NCBI GenBank assembly: GCA_947069175.1
Contig: CAMTDV010000027.1
Coordinates: forward strand, 41,491,369 to 41,555,368
Direction: 5' to 3'
Length of the DNA stretch: 64,000 nucleotides
Origin: Scalesia atractyloides
Lineage: Eukaryota > Streptophyta > Magnoliopsida > Asterales > Asteraceae
Below the pieces are notes generated by a model, which was not told where the DNA came from, ran no database searches, and worked only from the letters and a program-made list of their open reading frames with translations. Every line of letters begins with the position of its first letter. Position 1 is the first letter of the stretch. Below, piece after piece: positions 47,835 through 60,355 of this stretch. Position numbers and translations under genes: made by a program.

Positions 47835-48137
47835 GGTCTTAGAGTGTTAACCGAAATGAATTAACCCTACGCTTTCACAAATTCAAGCCACCACACTTGC
47901 ATGTGCAAATTCACCTATGCAAAAACAAAATCCGATAATGAAACTACTTGCTAATATCAATGGATATGCCTATGCAAATTGCAATGTAACAAGAATCAAA
48001 AGAATGAACTTACCAGTTAACAGCATAGGTCTTTGAAAAATTGAACGAAATAGAATGTGGTCTTTGGTTTTATAGGGTAATATGTGAAGGGTTTATTTAT
48101 CACAGTTGTGATCCTCACCAGATTATGGGGCACAATT

Positions 48138-49755
48138 TTAGGAGGGGCTGTTCTAAGACAGTGGGGTGTGGGCTTGGGTTGGGGTGTGGGTAGCCAAGTA
48201 ACGTTGTTTTAGTCATATTGAGTCAGCTTAGGTAGCGGCGTTGCTCCGCTGGCGTGGCTATGAGCCTAGCGTGGGGCGGGTTGGGACGACGATGTGGCTG
48301 GCTGGTATTGGCTAGGCTAACTTGACCGTTTGGGGTAGTTGTTACCCAACGGCTGTATTATTAAAAAAATCTTTTTTAAACTTATAAATACTCACCCATT
48401 TTTTAAAAATTTTTTTATAACTTATCTACTTTTCATCTTCTTCTTTCTCTAATTTTTTTTTATAAAATCAACACACTACAATCCATCCATTTAACCGAAG
48501 CCTCGACCCGAACAACCCCTTTGCTTTCCAAGAGAGCCCGAACCCTAGCCCGCAACAAAACAACCAACCACCAAACCCGACCTGCGGCCAAGCACAAGGT
48601 TTTCTATACTCCCATGTCCCGAGCTATCCGCAATCACGTCGTATATAGGGGAGCGTGTTTACACTAACTTTCCATACGACGATTCATCTATTCCAAATAA
48701 CCTTTCCCAACCCGAGTTCGTTCCCGAAACAGAACCTAAAGACGTTAGTGGCTCGTCATCCAAACCGGCCAGAAGTAATAAAAAAACAAGAAAGCAATCG
48801 CGGCCGCTCAACAGGTACAAAAAAAGTGGACGGCTCAAGAAGAAGCTACTTTGACGAGATGTTATATCGACGAATCGCAAGATTCGATTAGAGGTATTTT
48901 ATATATAACAATTTTAATTTGTCGTTTTATTATAATTTTTTTATAACCACTAAATTTTTTTTTGAATTGGGATCTCACGCCACCGCACAGATTTTTGGGA
49001 TGCTATCAAAAAATATTTCACATACAAATGCAAAGCAAGGAGTTGTATCGTAAAAATAAAAATGATAGCATCTCGTCCATGTGGAGTTACATAAACAACA
49101 ATGTCACCTTCTTCAATGGTTGTTTCCATAAGGCGAAGAACTCGCCAAGGAGCAGTGAAACCGAAGCCGACTTTATCCAAAATGTCATGGTCTCGTATAG
49201 AGATAACAAGAAGTGCGAGTTCAAGTACATTCATTGTTGGAATATATGTGGGTATGCTTCTAGATGGGCGACAGTCCCTATTGCTAGCGACCAGTTGGAA
49301 GAAATTGGGGCAAAAATTGATACACTCAATTTCATTTAACAACAAAGGTTCAAGGTGAAGAAAAATACCCAAGCGGCTCACAAAAAAAAGGCATCTCACA
49401 AATAAAAACATGTGGATATAAAGTTTCTCGCCATGAACGTCGATCACCTTCACGATGCAGAATTGGAAACGACATTCGAGATGAAAAAGAGATCTTGGAA
49501 AAATATGACATGAATAAATGATGTAGTTTTTAATTTTATTTTACTATAGTTTTTTTTTATTTTAATGTAGTTGTTTTTTAAATTTTATGTAGATTTTTTA
49601 TTTACTTTGTTAATTTAATTAAATAAAATTTTATTTACATTAAAAAATAGAGTGACATGGCTGGCCACCCTATTCCATACTTAAAAAACCCACGACAGCC
49701 AAGCCACATTATGGAGAGGATATATTTAGTAATTAATGAGGTGTATTTATTATCA
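48138..49755 (+). mobile_element. PIF/Harbinger-derived element without transposase
   Basis: Absent from unit A, where 'cacaattttaggaaaccaaat' is continuous. The left end has 'ggggctgttctaagacagtg' then 'gggtgtgggcttggg'; the right end near 49690-49715 has a weak inverse ('agccaagccacattatgg'). It carries one ORF family typical of PIF/Harbinger elements and no DDE transposase. Ends are not exact because the right inverted repeat has decayed. Confidence 0.65.
48655..49339 (+). pseudogene. PIF/Harbinger ORF1-like Myb/SANT-domain protein (broken)
   Basis: In PIF/Harbinger transposons this second protein binds DNA and helps the transposase enter the nucleus. Two parts are visible: 'KWTAQEEATLTRCYIDESQD' (about 48824-48885, a SANT-like tryptophan-anchored helix) and, at 48962-49339, 'SKELYRKNKNDSISSMWSYI' then 'FFNGCFHKAKNS', which matches the trihelix-like second half. 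An AT-rich 90-base stretch (48892-48961) between them resembles an intron with a GT start but no good acceptor. A frame change occurs before 48824. Related host genes exist, but the setting makes a transposon origin more likely. Confidence 0.7.
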
Positions 49756-49869
49756 CAATGGAGAACAAATTAGTTTATTAAAAGTTATTGGTAGTTGAGG
49801 CGACAGAAAAAAGTTATTGGTAGTTCGGGTTACAGAAAATTAGGATATACATTTAGTGAATTTCATATT

Positions 49870-51900
49870 TTCTATTTAAAAATTTCATCATCTTAAAGCC
49901 TTGGCTATTTCTATTTAAAAATTTCATCATCTTAATGTACAATCTATTTTTATATATCCTTAAATAAATTGTTCGTTAACAAAACTTTAGATTTTACAAA
50001 TTTGAATCTAACTAAAGTAGAGAGCTCAACATCATTAAAGTTTCTTAAAGATGATACTATAAAATTTTAAAAAATAGTTAGGAAGGTCAAAATTTATAAA
50101 TTTTAACTCATCTAATTAAGTTACTTTTTCAGGTAAAAAACAATTTATATTTCCATTTCAACTAGTCGAGCAAATTAAAATCTAATTTATATTAACTGCA
50201 ACTATTTTTATTATCACCATAAAATAGAACAAAGGGGTCGCGAACACTAAAATTTCTCCATCTCTCCTAATCAAGACCCACAGACGGAGATCTACATTTT
50301 AACCACCGAAACAACTCCTCTTTAATTATATCCACCACATCGTCCACCCGACTCTATTTATGATAAAAAGAATGTATTATTTTTTGTCTTCCAAATAATC
50401 TACCTCGTTGCGAAAGCACGAAAACAATAACTGAAAAAACATTTTTCCATTTCATAGACCCTTTCAAATTAAAATCTAATTAAGTACTAACAAACTAAAA
50501 GATAGTTTTGGCTGATTAATTTAAATCACCCCGTACTTGGCTAAAGTTTCATGGGTTTTCTTTTAATTTTTTTTAAGGCAAACTAATATATTTCTTTAAA
50601 TACTCTAGTATCTACACTTTGTATTGAACACTTCATATTTTGTTAAAGGTTTCATGGGTTTTTTTTTAAAAGGAAAAGGCAAACTAATATATTTCTTAAA
50701 TGCTCTAATATATGCACTTTGTAGGATATAAACACTACACATCTTGAATAGAGGTTTTGGTATCTACACTTTGCAGGATTTGAACACTTCACATCTTGAG
50801 AATACTAGAGTTTCATAATTACTACACTAGTTTAAAGTATTCAATATTTTCTATTTACATATTAAAAATTTCATCAACTGTTCGTTAGCGAAACTTTATA
50901 TTTTTCAAATTTGAATCTAACTAAAGTAGAGAACTCAACTTCATTAAAGTTTCTTAAAGATGACACTATTAAATTTCATAAAAAAAAAAAGAATTAGGAA
51001 GGTCATAATATATAAAATTTAAACTCATCGAATTAAGTTACTTTGTCAGGTAAAAGACAATTTATATTTCTATTTCAAATCAGTCACTTAAAATCTATTT
51101 TTTTTCAACTGCAACTATTTAATATCCTCATAAAATAGAGTAAATGGGCTAGCAGAAACTGAAAGTCCCAAACAAACAAAAAAATATTACATTATAACAT
51201 CGCGAACATAAAAATTTCTCCATCTCTCCTAATCAATACTCACAGATGGAGATCTACATTTTAACCACCAGAACAACTCCTCTTTAATTCTATCCACCAT
51301 ATCCCACCATATCGTTCACGCAACTCTATTTACGATTGAAAATGTATTATTTTTTTGTCTTTCAAATAATCCACATTGTCGCGAAAGCAATAACCGAAAT
51401 AACCTTTTTCCATTTCCTAGACCCTTTCAAATTAAAATCTAATAATGTACTAACAAAGTAAAAGATAGTTTGGATAAATTTTCATGGGTTTTCTTTTCAT
51501 TTCTTTTTCTTAAAGGCAAACAAATATATTTTTTAAATACCTTGATGTCTACGCTTTGTATGATTTGAACACTCCACATCTTAATAAAGGTTTCATGATT
51601 ATTCTTTTCTTTTTTGAAAGGCAAAGTCAAACTAATATATTTCTTAAATACTTTATTATTTACACTCTGCTGGATTTGAACACTACACGTTTTGAATAGA
51701 GGTTTCATGGGTTTTCTTTTCTTTCTTTCTTTCTTTGAAAGGCAAACTAACATATTTCTTAAATGCTCTAGTATCTACACTTTGCAGCATTTGAACACTC
51801 CATGTCTTGAATAGAGAAGAGACATCTTATCACCACACCATTTAACTTGGGGATGCTAGAGTTTCATAGCTACTACACTAGTTTAAAGGATTCGCCAACG
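49870..51900. repeat. Tandemly duplicated non-coding units B-tail and C
   Basis: 49960-50870 and 50875-51900 repeat each other in order ('aactttagattttacaaatttgaatc', 'gcgaacactaaaatttctcc', 'catttcctagaccctttcaa'). A shorter unit of about 95 bases ('ggcaaactaatatatttcttaaatg', 'atttgaacactccacatcttgaatag') recurs near 50575, 50670, 51510, 51620 and 51735. No coding content; distant copies lie in unit A near 45090. Confidence 0.7.
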
Positions 51901-52770
51901 AGCTTACTTCCGATCAGATGGGTGACCAAAACAAATGAAAAATTGACCCTTGTCTTGTAATATGCGTGACTAAGTAGCATAAGTAATAGTTTTGATATAT
52001 ATCATCATCCACACCAGGTACCAGTTCGCAAGGCAACCATTATAAATATAAAAACTATACGATTTAACCTTCAGCTTAATTAACCAAACTACAACTAAAA
52101 AATTAACAAAAAAACACTTTTTTTTTCAAATATCACACATTTAACTATTTAAGGTCTCTTTTTGGACCTAACATTAACCAAAAAACACTTTAATCAAGCT
52201 TAGTACCTTCTTGATGTAGATGATGCACACAATAAGCACCCCGGAACACTTTTGAGATGGCAAAAATGAAAGTATTGTACGGAAGGACAAAGAATTGGGT
52301 CTCCTCACTGTTTTGATAACTCTTCTTGTTCGGGTTTTGATGTAAATAAGCAAGTCGATCTACCAGTCCGTTTAGGTTTTTTTCCAATATATATTATCTA
52401 GAATTTATCTAAATTAAAAAAAAATAGTTTATGGCATGGATAGGCGCCACAAGTGTTTACTAGCTAATATATACTTTTAACTTAATTTGATATGAGGGGT
52501 AATGATTGGTCGAAACTAGAGTTCAAATAATTGAATGTCCCTTCCTCCCTAAAGTTTGAAATTGTTTCTTAATAGTAAGGATCTATATTATCGCAAAGAA
52601 ATTGTGCGTATCTTTGTAATTCCGAAGCATAAAAAAAGTTTTATGTTTGTCCATATGCTAATAATTATTTGTGGATTAATTTTCAATCAGGTGCACCAAA
52701 AGAATCAAGTATGCAAACATGCCACAACAATACTAAGTCCATGAGTAGTGGAGCACTAGCCAAAGGTGAA
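51900..52770. other. Unassigned AT-rich DNA
   Basis: No recognisable gene. A 65-codon minus-strand ORF (52190-52387) has ordinary composition but no start context, splice signals or family match that I know, so I do not call it. Confidence 0.4.
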
Positions 52771-52983
52771 GGGGGCCTATGGCACCCCATAGCGCCGGTA
52801 ATACTCCCTGGTGCTAAGGGTTCAGAATTTTGAAGCGTGTGATGGTGATAACAGAAGAAGGGGGGTGTTATGTTGGTGAAGGTGAGTTGGGGAATGTGTT
52901 TTGTGAGATATGTGGTGGGGTTATATGGTGTTAACCACTATACACATATGTTTTGGGGGGTTACTATTACATAGGCCTAAGGT
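52771..52983. mobile_element. Candidate MITE (low confidence)
   Basis: A G-rich segment with partly inverted ends (GGGGGCCTATGG and CATAGGCC) and internal GGGGGG runs, unlike its AT-rich surroundings. The target duplication is not convincing. Confidence 0.25.
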
Positions 52984-52989
52984 GTAATA

Positions 52990-54190
52990 AACCAAAAAAA
53001 TTATTATTGGGACTTTGGCCTAGTGGTACCAAGGCGTTAAATAAGCCTTTTACTTTTCAGAAGTAGTAGTAAAGGTTTGTTAGGATTTGAGCATTGAGCA
53101 ACATAGACAAACAAAAAAGAAACTTCAAGAGAAAAAAACAAAGATGAACCCACAAGATTTACGTGGCTTAGTCGGCTAACCTATGTGCACAGGCTGGAAC
53201 TAGGGGTATTTTTAATTATCATATCTACTTCACGCGTGTGGAATTACAAATACAAGATTACAAAACAAAAAGATAAACTAAGGGTTGTCAACTTGTTCCC
53301 CAAGAAAATAAATAAACAAGCTATAATAAAAATAAACGAGACATGCCTTCAATACTTTACCACTTTAATGTCTTCTAAACCGGCACCAATAAGCTAACCA
53401 AGCCTCTATAAACAGAACAATCTCCTACTTGGAGGTTTTGCAGCGCCTTCTTATTAGTTAATCTGAAGCTCCGTTGAAGCTACCCCAAACTCCAACACAT
53501 CAATCATGACTAGAACTTTCCCAAACTTGTCCATAGTCCCTACTGGCTCCCATTGTAATGAACTGCCGAATCCTGAGAAACCTTAAAAACAAACATTCTC
53601 CATATCCAGCAAATAATCCACTTGAGATATTCTATCGGTTGAATATTGTTTTTTTAACATATGGTATTTTATTATTGCTATCTACATCACTTGTGAGAAA
53701 TAACAAGTATAAAATTACAATATATAGAGATAAACTTAAGGTTTTCAACTTATTCACATGAAAAAAAATAATTGGGCTATAATACAAATAGATAGGTTAA
53801 ACTCACGTCTTCAATACTCTGTCACTTTAATGTCTTTTAAACCGTGCCCAATAAGCTAATCAAGCCTCCAATAACCCAATAGGGTTCAATCCCTGTTGTA
53901 GACAAGTTGATGTAACTTAGTAGTAGAATTATAAAGTGTGTGATTTGTCGCTTCCTGTTCTTAGAAAAAGTAAGAACGAAGAACTTATAGACACACCCAG
54001 ATTAATGCAAATTTTCAAACATTCGGTTCCCTATGAATGCCAAAATGTTGACATTTAATATTCGTCCTCAAATAGAGGAAATGCATATGTTTTTGTGTTG
54101 TTTTACGTTCTACAAGGTAACCAAGTTGCAACTTAATTAACCAAGACGTGCAGTAAGAAAGAGAACCCGTGGCCACGACTTTAACAAAAG
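52990..54190. repeat. Dispersed repeat, copies 2 and 3
   Basis: Two related bodies (52990-53420 and 53640-53905), the second followed by a block (53926-54190) that matches 43540-43870. Together they mirror 42880-43870. 'ttggcctagtggtacc' near 53018 resembles a Pol III A box, but no convincing B box follows. Confidence 0.55.
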
Positions 54191-54453
54191 GTGGCAGATG
54201 GCCATCCACCACCCTAAACTGATCGGTCACCGCCACCCTAATCTCCAAATATGTTATATACATATAAAAAGTATAAAGATAATCTATCATACATGTTAGC
54301 TAATAGTAAATGACGAATTATCTCCCAAAGTTACAAGGAAAATTGGCCCCATATAAATAACAATAAAATAGACAAAATGAGGGCCCAAATTGTTTAAAGC
54401 ACAAAGCTTTAGTTTCTGTAATACTAAATCGGCTGACCGTGGGATACTTATAG

Positions 54454-54767
54454 CAGAGGTGCGCAAAAAAACCGGTTTCTACCCTACTTAACCTGCAGGT
54501 ACATACAAGTTTCAGACCCGGTGTTGGAAAAAGGATCGAACCAGACCCGACCTAATGGAAACTGGAACCGGTTCCACCTTTACCCGGTCAAACCTGGACC
54601 AGAACCGGCCAAAAACCAGAAAAAACCCGGCCAAACCGGTCAAAACCATGTCAAAAATCCAAATGTACTCGGAACCGGTTCCTACCCGACCCGAGCGTTG
54701 AATTTGTTAACCAAACCCAAAACCGGTTCCTACCCGCTTCTTGAAAAAACCCTTTTGTGCACCTCTA
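54454..54767. mobile_element. Short hAT-like MITE (314 bp) rich in AACCGG
   Basis: Ends CAGAGGTGCGCAAAA and TTTTGTGCACCTCTA, inverted, with a perfect 8-bp duplication ACTTATAG (54446-54453 and 54768-54775). The interior holds several 'accggttcc', 'acccgacc' and 'aaccggtcaaaacc' motifs. Signature of a non-autonomous hAT element; no coding sequence. Confidence 0.93.
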
Positions 54768-54978
54768 ACTTATAGTGGAAAATTGGGAATTAGTGTTGCA
54801 CAAATTTTGTATTGGGTCATACCTTGCTCCAGGTTAAAACCGCTTACCAGTGTGCCTAACTAAGGTAAAACCGGGGTATAGCAGAGGTCATGTAACACCT
54901 CATAAAATCGGGTCCAATAGTATAGTGGCACGTGTTGTATTTTAATTTAGTCTATGAAAGACTAATAAGGACTAAAGG

Positions 54979-55330
54979 TGTCAACATGCTCAAACTGAGC
55001 CTCTGAGTGACTGTCCGATGTCAACATGCATAAATAACAGCCTCTCTGAGTGACTGATATGTCAACATGCTTAAATCATTAGCCTCTGAGTGACTGATAT
55101 GTCTACATGCTTAAACTTGGCCTCTGAGTGACTGATATGTCAACATGCCCAGCCTCTGAGTGACATCGGAGTCAACATGCTTATAGTGGGCCTCTGAGTG
55201 ATCCTTTACGAAGTCCTAACTCTCATACGTGTCATTTGTTGGACGAGATGGTTCAATTCTGTAAATATGTGAAAGTTGGATAATGGAGGGGTTAAAAGTG
55301 TCAACATGTTAATTTATACCTCTGAGTGAC
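54979..55330 (+). repeat. Short tandem repeats in T4 U3
   Basis: Six or seven imperfect copies of a 35-60-base unit with two constant parts, 'gtcaacatgc' and 'gcctctgagtga', separated by variable sequence; the last copy lies apart near 55298-55330. Position upstream of the TATA box suggests an enhancer-type repeat. Confidence 0.85.
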
Positions 55331-55489
55331 CTTTTAACGAACCGAGAGCTCGACAATGTCCGGGCATAATCCCGGGTACGCCAAATATTGGCTACGGAGG
55401 GCTAAAAGTGCTAAAAAGGTGTTTTAGAAGGTTTAAAGGGGTTTAATAAGTTGAGCGGCTAAATTTGGCAAATAATGAAACCTGACATG

Positions 55490-55735
55490 AGGCGCTCGCG
55501 GGGCGCGAAAGGCTAAGGCCTGGCCTCTCGCGGGGCGCGAGAGGCCTGTGTCTGCAGAAAGTTTCCTTGGCCGCCACACAAAGTGCCAAAAACCAATTTG
55601 CTCGAAACTATGGATTCCCAAACTGCTATGCCACGTTTTAGGACACGTGTAAGCTCCCTCTTACACTTCTTAGCACCTGGCATCACCTCCTTCAAACTCT
55701 CCAACTATAAATAGGTGCAAAGGTTCAACCTTTGA
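55490..55735 (+). promoter_or_regulatory. T4 LTR promoter region
   Basis: Two CTCGCGGGGCGCGA motifs (about 55494-55509 and 55528-55545) precede a strong TATA box, CTATAAATAGG (about 55704-55714). A small palindrome (AAAGGTTCAACCTTT) follows some 20 bases on, near the expected start site. Confidence 0.65.
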
Positions 55736-58337
55736 ACTTGCAACTTTCTCATTTTCAACTCTATCTCCCTCCTCTGGAAGTTCCTAAATGAAAGGAGTAT
55801 CCAACTTAGTTCTATTGCATTCTAGGAACCTCTTGTAAGTGTTCCTTCTTTGTGCATTTTCGTTTATTGGCTTTTATAGCCAAAAGTCAAGTGTTTTACG
55901 GAAAACGCTTTGACTTTCGGTTAAGACCACTATGGTCCAGCCATTGTCTGTAACAAACATGGATAAGTGATCATAATAAGGTAGGTGTTAGTCCCTATAA
56001 AGGGCACCTCCTGAAGATCACGTTTGCTAGACCAATTGATGGGTCAAAGTTATGATATTAAAAAGTCAAACTGGCCATTTTTCAGAAAAAATCATAAATT
56101 GATCTTATATATGTTATGAAACCTGTTTTGACACTTAAACAAGTTGGTAATAACTATTAGAACATGTAAGAACATGTTCGGCTCGTCAATTTCAGTTCTA
56201 GGGTCGGTTCGTAACCGAAAGTCGCGAAGTTTGACTTCTACTTTGACTTTCGATTCTGACCCAACTTATATTAGTTAGCTGCTGATCTAAGGTTGCATTA
56301 TGATCGTAATATAATGTAGCATAGCCCTCTGAGGTTATATTACATGATCATAATCAGAATCTAAGTTTATGCGTAAGTTCCGTAATTATGCCATTTTTTA
56401 CAAAAATGTCCTTTTTGCATAAATCAAGGTTTTACTGATAATGAACTTAAAAATAAGTTTCCTACTGATATAATATTATAAGTAGGATTATTTGGGATGA
56501 CAAACCAGATTATAAACTGAGTTTACAAGCATGTCCTTGAATTATGTCGATAAATGACGATTCAGCCCTTGTGGCTCATAAAATGGTTTAATCAAATCTT
56601 TTCAAGGTAAATCTTTTATCTAGTGAAATGTTATATTAAATAATATATCTAAGACATTTTAATCTAACATTAACATCAGTTTTCATTAAACATCGCATAA
56701 AACGTCATTTTACGACATAAGCGTCGTTTCGGCGCATAGTATGGTTTTAAACCATATTATTTGACCAAGACCTGTTGCCTATTGATTTTTAAAATTATTT
56801 TAAATATTTTTACAGTAGATACATGTTATAAACTCAGAATCCCAAATAATTTATAAACTTTGTGTAAAATGAAAATGCCCCTTCGGTGCATAGTTTGGTC
56901 ATAAAAGATAAATTACACATAAAGTAATTATCCTATTGACATTATATAATAAACAAGTTATTTTTCCATAATACTTATAGTTATAACATTAAATTATATT
57001 CAAGTTACTTTTATATGGTAAATAATTACCAAAATGCCCTTATGAGGCATAGTTTCATTTTAAAACCTTAACGAGCATATAAGTTGATATCCTACTGATA
57101 TTACAACTTATTTAAAGTATAATGGCATAAAGAAGTTGTCCATGACTTATCCGGTTACCCGATATCGCTAATATGCGTATGGTTAAGTATATGTAACTAG
57201 TTTACGGAAATTAACCGAAACGGGTTTAACATTGTCATTTAAGTCTCAAAATCCAGAATGTTTATAGTTTATCCATATTACACAAGTTAAGATACTTGTT
57301 GGATTTAAACAACATTCTATCCGATCACCGTTTAATCAAGCGTTAGACGTCTTGATCCTGTACACTACATGGTCTAAGTCTATGACTTAAATAAGACCTT
57401 AGTAGTTAATTGGTTAGTTTATGCCATAATCCAGACTAGAGACTTACCGGTAAATGCTATCTGCACTTAGTGCTTTTGTGTACGGATGAGTTATTAAATT
57501 AAAAGAAGACTAGCTCAGGTAAAACTCTCGACTTATTTCCCCTATACTAGCTTTGGTTACGGTAAACTATTACCGCTTGGTCGGAAATGGGATCAATCGA
57601 ATGCCGGATTGTGGCTAGTAAATCCGCATATTCTGTTTTAATCGGTTTTCTTTGATAACTTAAACATCGGGGGTTAACTACCGTGTCCTGGATTTCCTCG
57701 GCTCATTACAATAGAAATGGCCACGACCTTAGCGCGGGTGTAGGCATACACCTGATAGACGCTCAAAATTGCATTCCCACAAGGTTGGGAAGAATTGACT
57801 CCTTCGTGATCCAAAGTGACGTGTACGTTAATCATGTCTCGGTCTCCGTACGGGTCCTGTATGTATGGACAAACATGTAAATCTGTTAACAAGGTTGGAC
57901 GGTCAACTTTCCCAAGTTATATAAAGATTTTGTGCTGATACGCACTTAAATTTTTTTTTAAATGATTTCAAAATGAGTCAGTTGGGTGTATTTACCAGCG
58001 AAAGCTGACGTTTTTCAAAAGACTAAGCTTGCAGGTACAATACGAAAATAGGCTGGAAGTGCTCGGTAGTGATAGAGGATCTTGCAAATCCTAGATCTGC
58101 CCAAAGTCTGTTTTATCTTCTTTCCATGTACAATTTATGATCTGCCTGTGGATCTTCTATTACGAGCCTGTATATTATTTTGTATTTCGAATATTTGGTT
58201 TGTAATAATAATTTTACTCCAAGACTTCCACTATACCGTGTTTAATTGACAATGATGTTATCAACTGACGTCACGATACTCCCCACCCGGGCCCACAGGT
58301 GTATGGATTTGGGTTGGAAATCCGGGGTGTGACAGGT

Positions 58338-58353
58338 TGGTATCAGAGCCAAC
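58338..58353 (+). other. T4 primer binding site (initiator-Met tRNA)
   Basis: TGGTATCAGAGCCAAC on the plus strand, three bases after the LTR; sets the element's direction. Confidence 0.92.
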
Positions 58354-58503
58354 GTTTGAGAGAATTAAACACTATCCTTCTTGTGTTTAATCTCAAACTT
58401 ACGCGAGCACATTCCTTAGACTTTCGAGTCTAGGCATTGACCTAGGATTACTCATTTCATTATTAAGTTATTAGTATTGTTTTGAATTGATTTTAACAGG
58501 AAA

Positions 58504-59302
58504 ATGCCGCCAAGAGTGAGAGGACGAGGAAAAGGACCTATGAGGGGAGGACCGTCAGGACACATCCCTCCACATCCCCATCACCCGAACCCTTATGAGG
58601 ACTTGGGAAATTCATGGCCATTTGCCCAACATTCGCCTACCCACACTCAAAGTTCTTACCACTCTCACCACTCCCATCACTCTCATCATTCTTACCATGA
58701 TGAGTTAATCCAAACCAATATTTAAATACACCTCCAGCCGATCAAAATCAGTTGGACCAACCAAACCCCATGGACGAGGACTCCGACCCGGAGATGCCAC
58801 CGTCGGTATCGCATACGCATCCCATAGAAATTTCAAGCGATTCAAACTCTTATGCCAGATCGCCTTACCAAGGTCCTAATGAGTGGGACCAATATTGGAA
58901 CCAATTTACCTTCGCCAATACTCCTTCCCATCACTCCCAACCACCTCCCGTACAAGAAGATGTCCACATGGAACCGGTGGACCAACCTCAACCACCACCT
59001 GAACCACCAAGAAGGAAGCGTGGAGCATGTATGTCGGTACGTGTAGGACAAAGGTCGGGATCGCTGCCACCTTTGCCCAATTCCTACCCCACAATTCAAG
59101 AGGACCCACAAATGGGTGGACCCTCTAATGTTTCACCTGTGGTGGAACCAACACCAACGCCCGTAGTTCAACCACCACCATCGGGTTATAGTAACCCAAT
59201 CCCCACATATCCAGACACGTCTGGATATGATCCTTTTAATCCCTCTACACCAATTAATTATCAAGCATGGTCGCATGACCTATACATGCAAGTGATCATG
59301 CA
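58504..59302 (+). pseudogene. T4 gag, N-terminal part, interrupted by T5
   Basis: ATG at 58504 starts 'MPPRVRGRGKGPMRGGPSGH', a basic Arg/Gly N-terminus, then a His/Ser-rich run. A single-base shift at about 58700-58715 moves the frame; it continues through 'HPIEISSDSNSYARSPYQGP' and a long proline-rich, low-complexity region to 'DPFNPSTPINYQAWSHDLYM'. There the capsid domain should begin, but T5 starts two codons later. The lesion and the insertion make it dead. The last 14 codons read by the long frame belong to T5. Confidence 0.8.
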
Positions 59303-59700
59303 TGTCACACCCCGACCCGCAGCGGAAAAGGTGATCGGGGCATGATTGGGTTTTCATCAAAGCTCATGACATTTATTATAATGTTTCATATTTATTATTA
59401 CAATTTAAAGAAGATCATACAATCATAATTACAACATGTTCTACACATCTTTCTAAACTTCATTATTTTCTTCTAAGGCATTTCCTATGTTTTCCTTTCT
59501 TCATCCTGTTCACCTGTATCATGTGTAAAAATGGTTTTTGGATCAACAAAAAGTTGGCGAGTGAATCCTATTAAAAACATTTAAACAAGTTTAATGAATT
59601 GATAAAATAAAGTGCATAACCACATATGAGTAAATGTAGATGTAAACTTATTCACAAAACACTTAATATTAAATAATACACACACATACAATAATAGATT

Positions 59701-59863
59701 GTTTTGAGGCACGCGTTGTTCAACTCGTCTCCCACGAGGAACTGATGGGCCTAATGAATGAGTTTTGAGGCACGCGTTGTTCTACGAACTGATAGGCCTA
59801 ATGAATGAGTTTTAAGGCACGCGTTGTTCAACTCGTCTCCCACGAGGAACTGATGGGCCTAAC
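59701..59863. repeat. Three-copy tandem repeat in the T5 LTR
   Basis: Copies start at 59701, 59762 and 59809 with 'gttttgaggcacgcgttgtt'. Copies 1 and 3 contain the small palindrome 'actcgtctcccacgagga'; copy 2 has lost part of it. Confidence 0.9.
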
Positions 59864-60271
59864 AAATAATTTGCATACAAGATGACAATATGTAATACAT
59901 AACTACAAACAATATTTACATTCTAAGTTTAAATCATAATATGGTATGGCACGAGTTTGAATAAACGAATTAGTTTAAGTGATACATGATACACCCCAAA
60001 ACGTGTAATTAAAAAGGGGAGTTGTAAGATTCACTCACATTGGGTGCGTTCGGTTGATGATGTTGAATGCGCACGAGTTTAGAGAATTGATCGACGAGGA
60101 AAAACTAACCTAATTAATAACGAAAAAGTAATGTAAATAAATGGATTTTATTAACAATTTTAATAGTAATTTTGGATATATTTTTGTGAGTTTAAGGCTA
60201 TTTTCTAACTTTAAAAATGTTATTTTTAAGTATTTTTAATTTAAAAAAATAAATAAAAGTAATAAAAAAAT

Positions 60272-60333
60272 GTTGACTTGTGACCGTTGACCATAAGCGT
60301 TGACTGTTTGACCATAAGCGTTGACTGTTTGAC
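60272..60333. promoter_or_regulatory. TTGAC (W-box-like) cluster in the T5 LTR
   Basis: Six TTGAC cores in 62 bases, two of them within a perfect direct repeat of about 20 bases ('ccataagcgttgactgtttg'). Same motif as in the T2b LTR, though the surrounding sequence differs. Confidence 0.55.
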
Positions 60334-60355
60334 CGGTTTTATTGTGTGTATGTAT

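Larger units (their letters stand above)
54891..58334 (+). repeat. T4 5' LTR (3444 bp)
   Basis: TGTAACACC...GGGGTGTGACA, three bases before the primer site. It holds a tandem array (54979-55330), a CG-rich palindrome pair (55490-55550) and a TATA box (55704-55713) about 815 bases in. The rest, about 2.6 kb downstream, is AT-rich with no gene; ORFs there are chance. Confidence 0.85.

Noticed and set aside
52190..52387. 65-codon ORF as an exon
   Set aside because: No splice sites, flanking exons or family resemblance could be supported by eye.
53000..53110. tRNA-derived SINE
   Set aside because: The A-box-like 'ttggcctagtgg' is present but the B box is poor and there is no clear tail or target duplication.
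54876..54890. Partial second copy of the 54454 MITE end (shared 'tatagcagaggt')
   Set aside because: Only about 12 bases match and no interior sequence follows before the T4 LTR; may be chance.
54979..55210. Regularly spaced repeats resembling a CRISPR array
   Set aside because: Units are imperfect, spacers vary from short to long and are partly similar, and the array lies in a plant LTR upstream of a TATA box.
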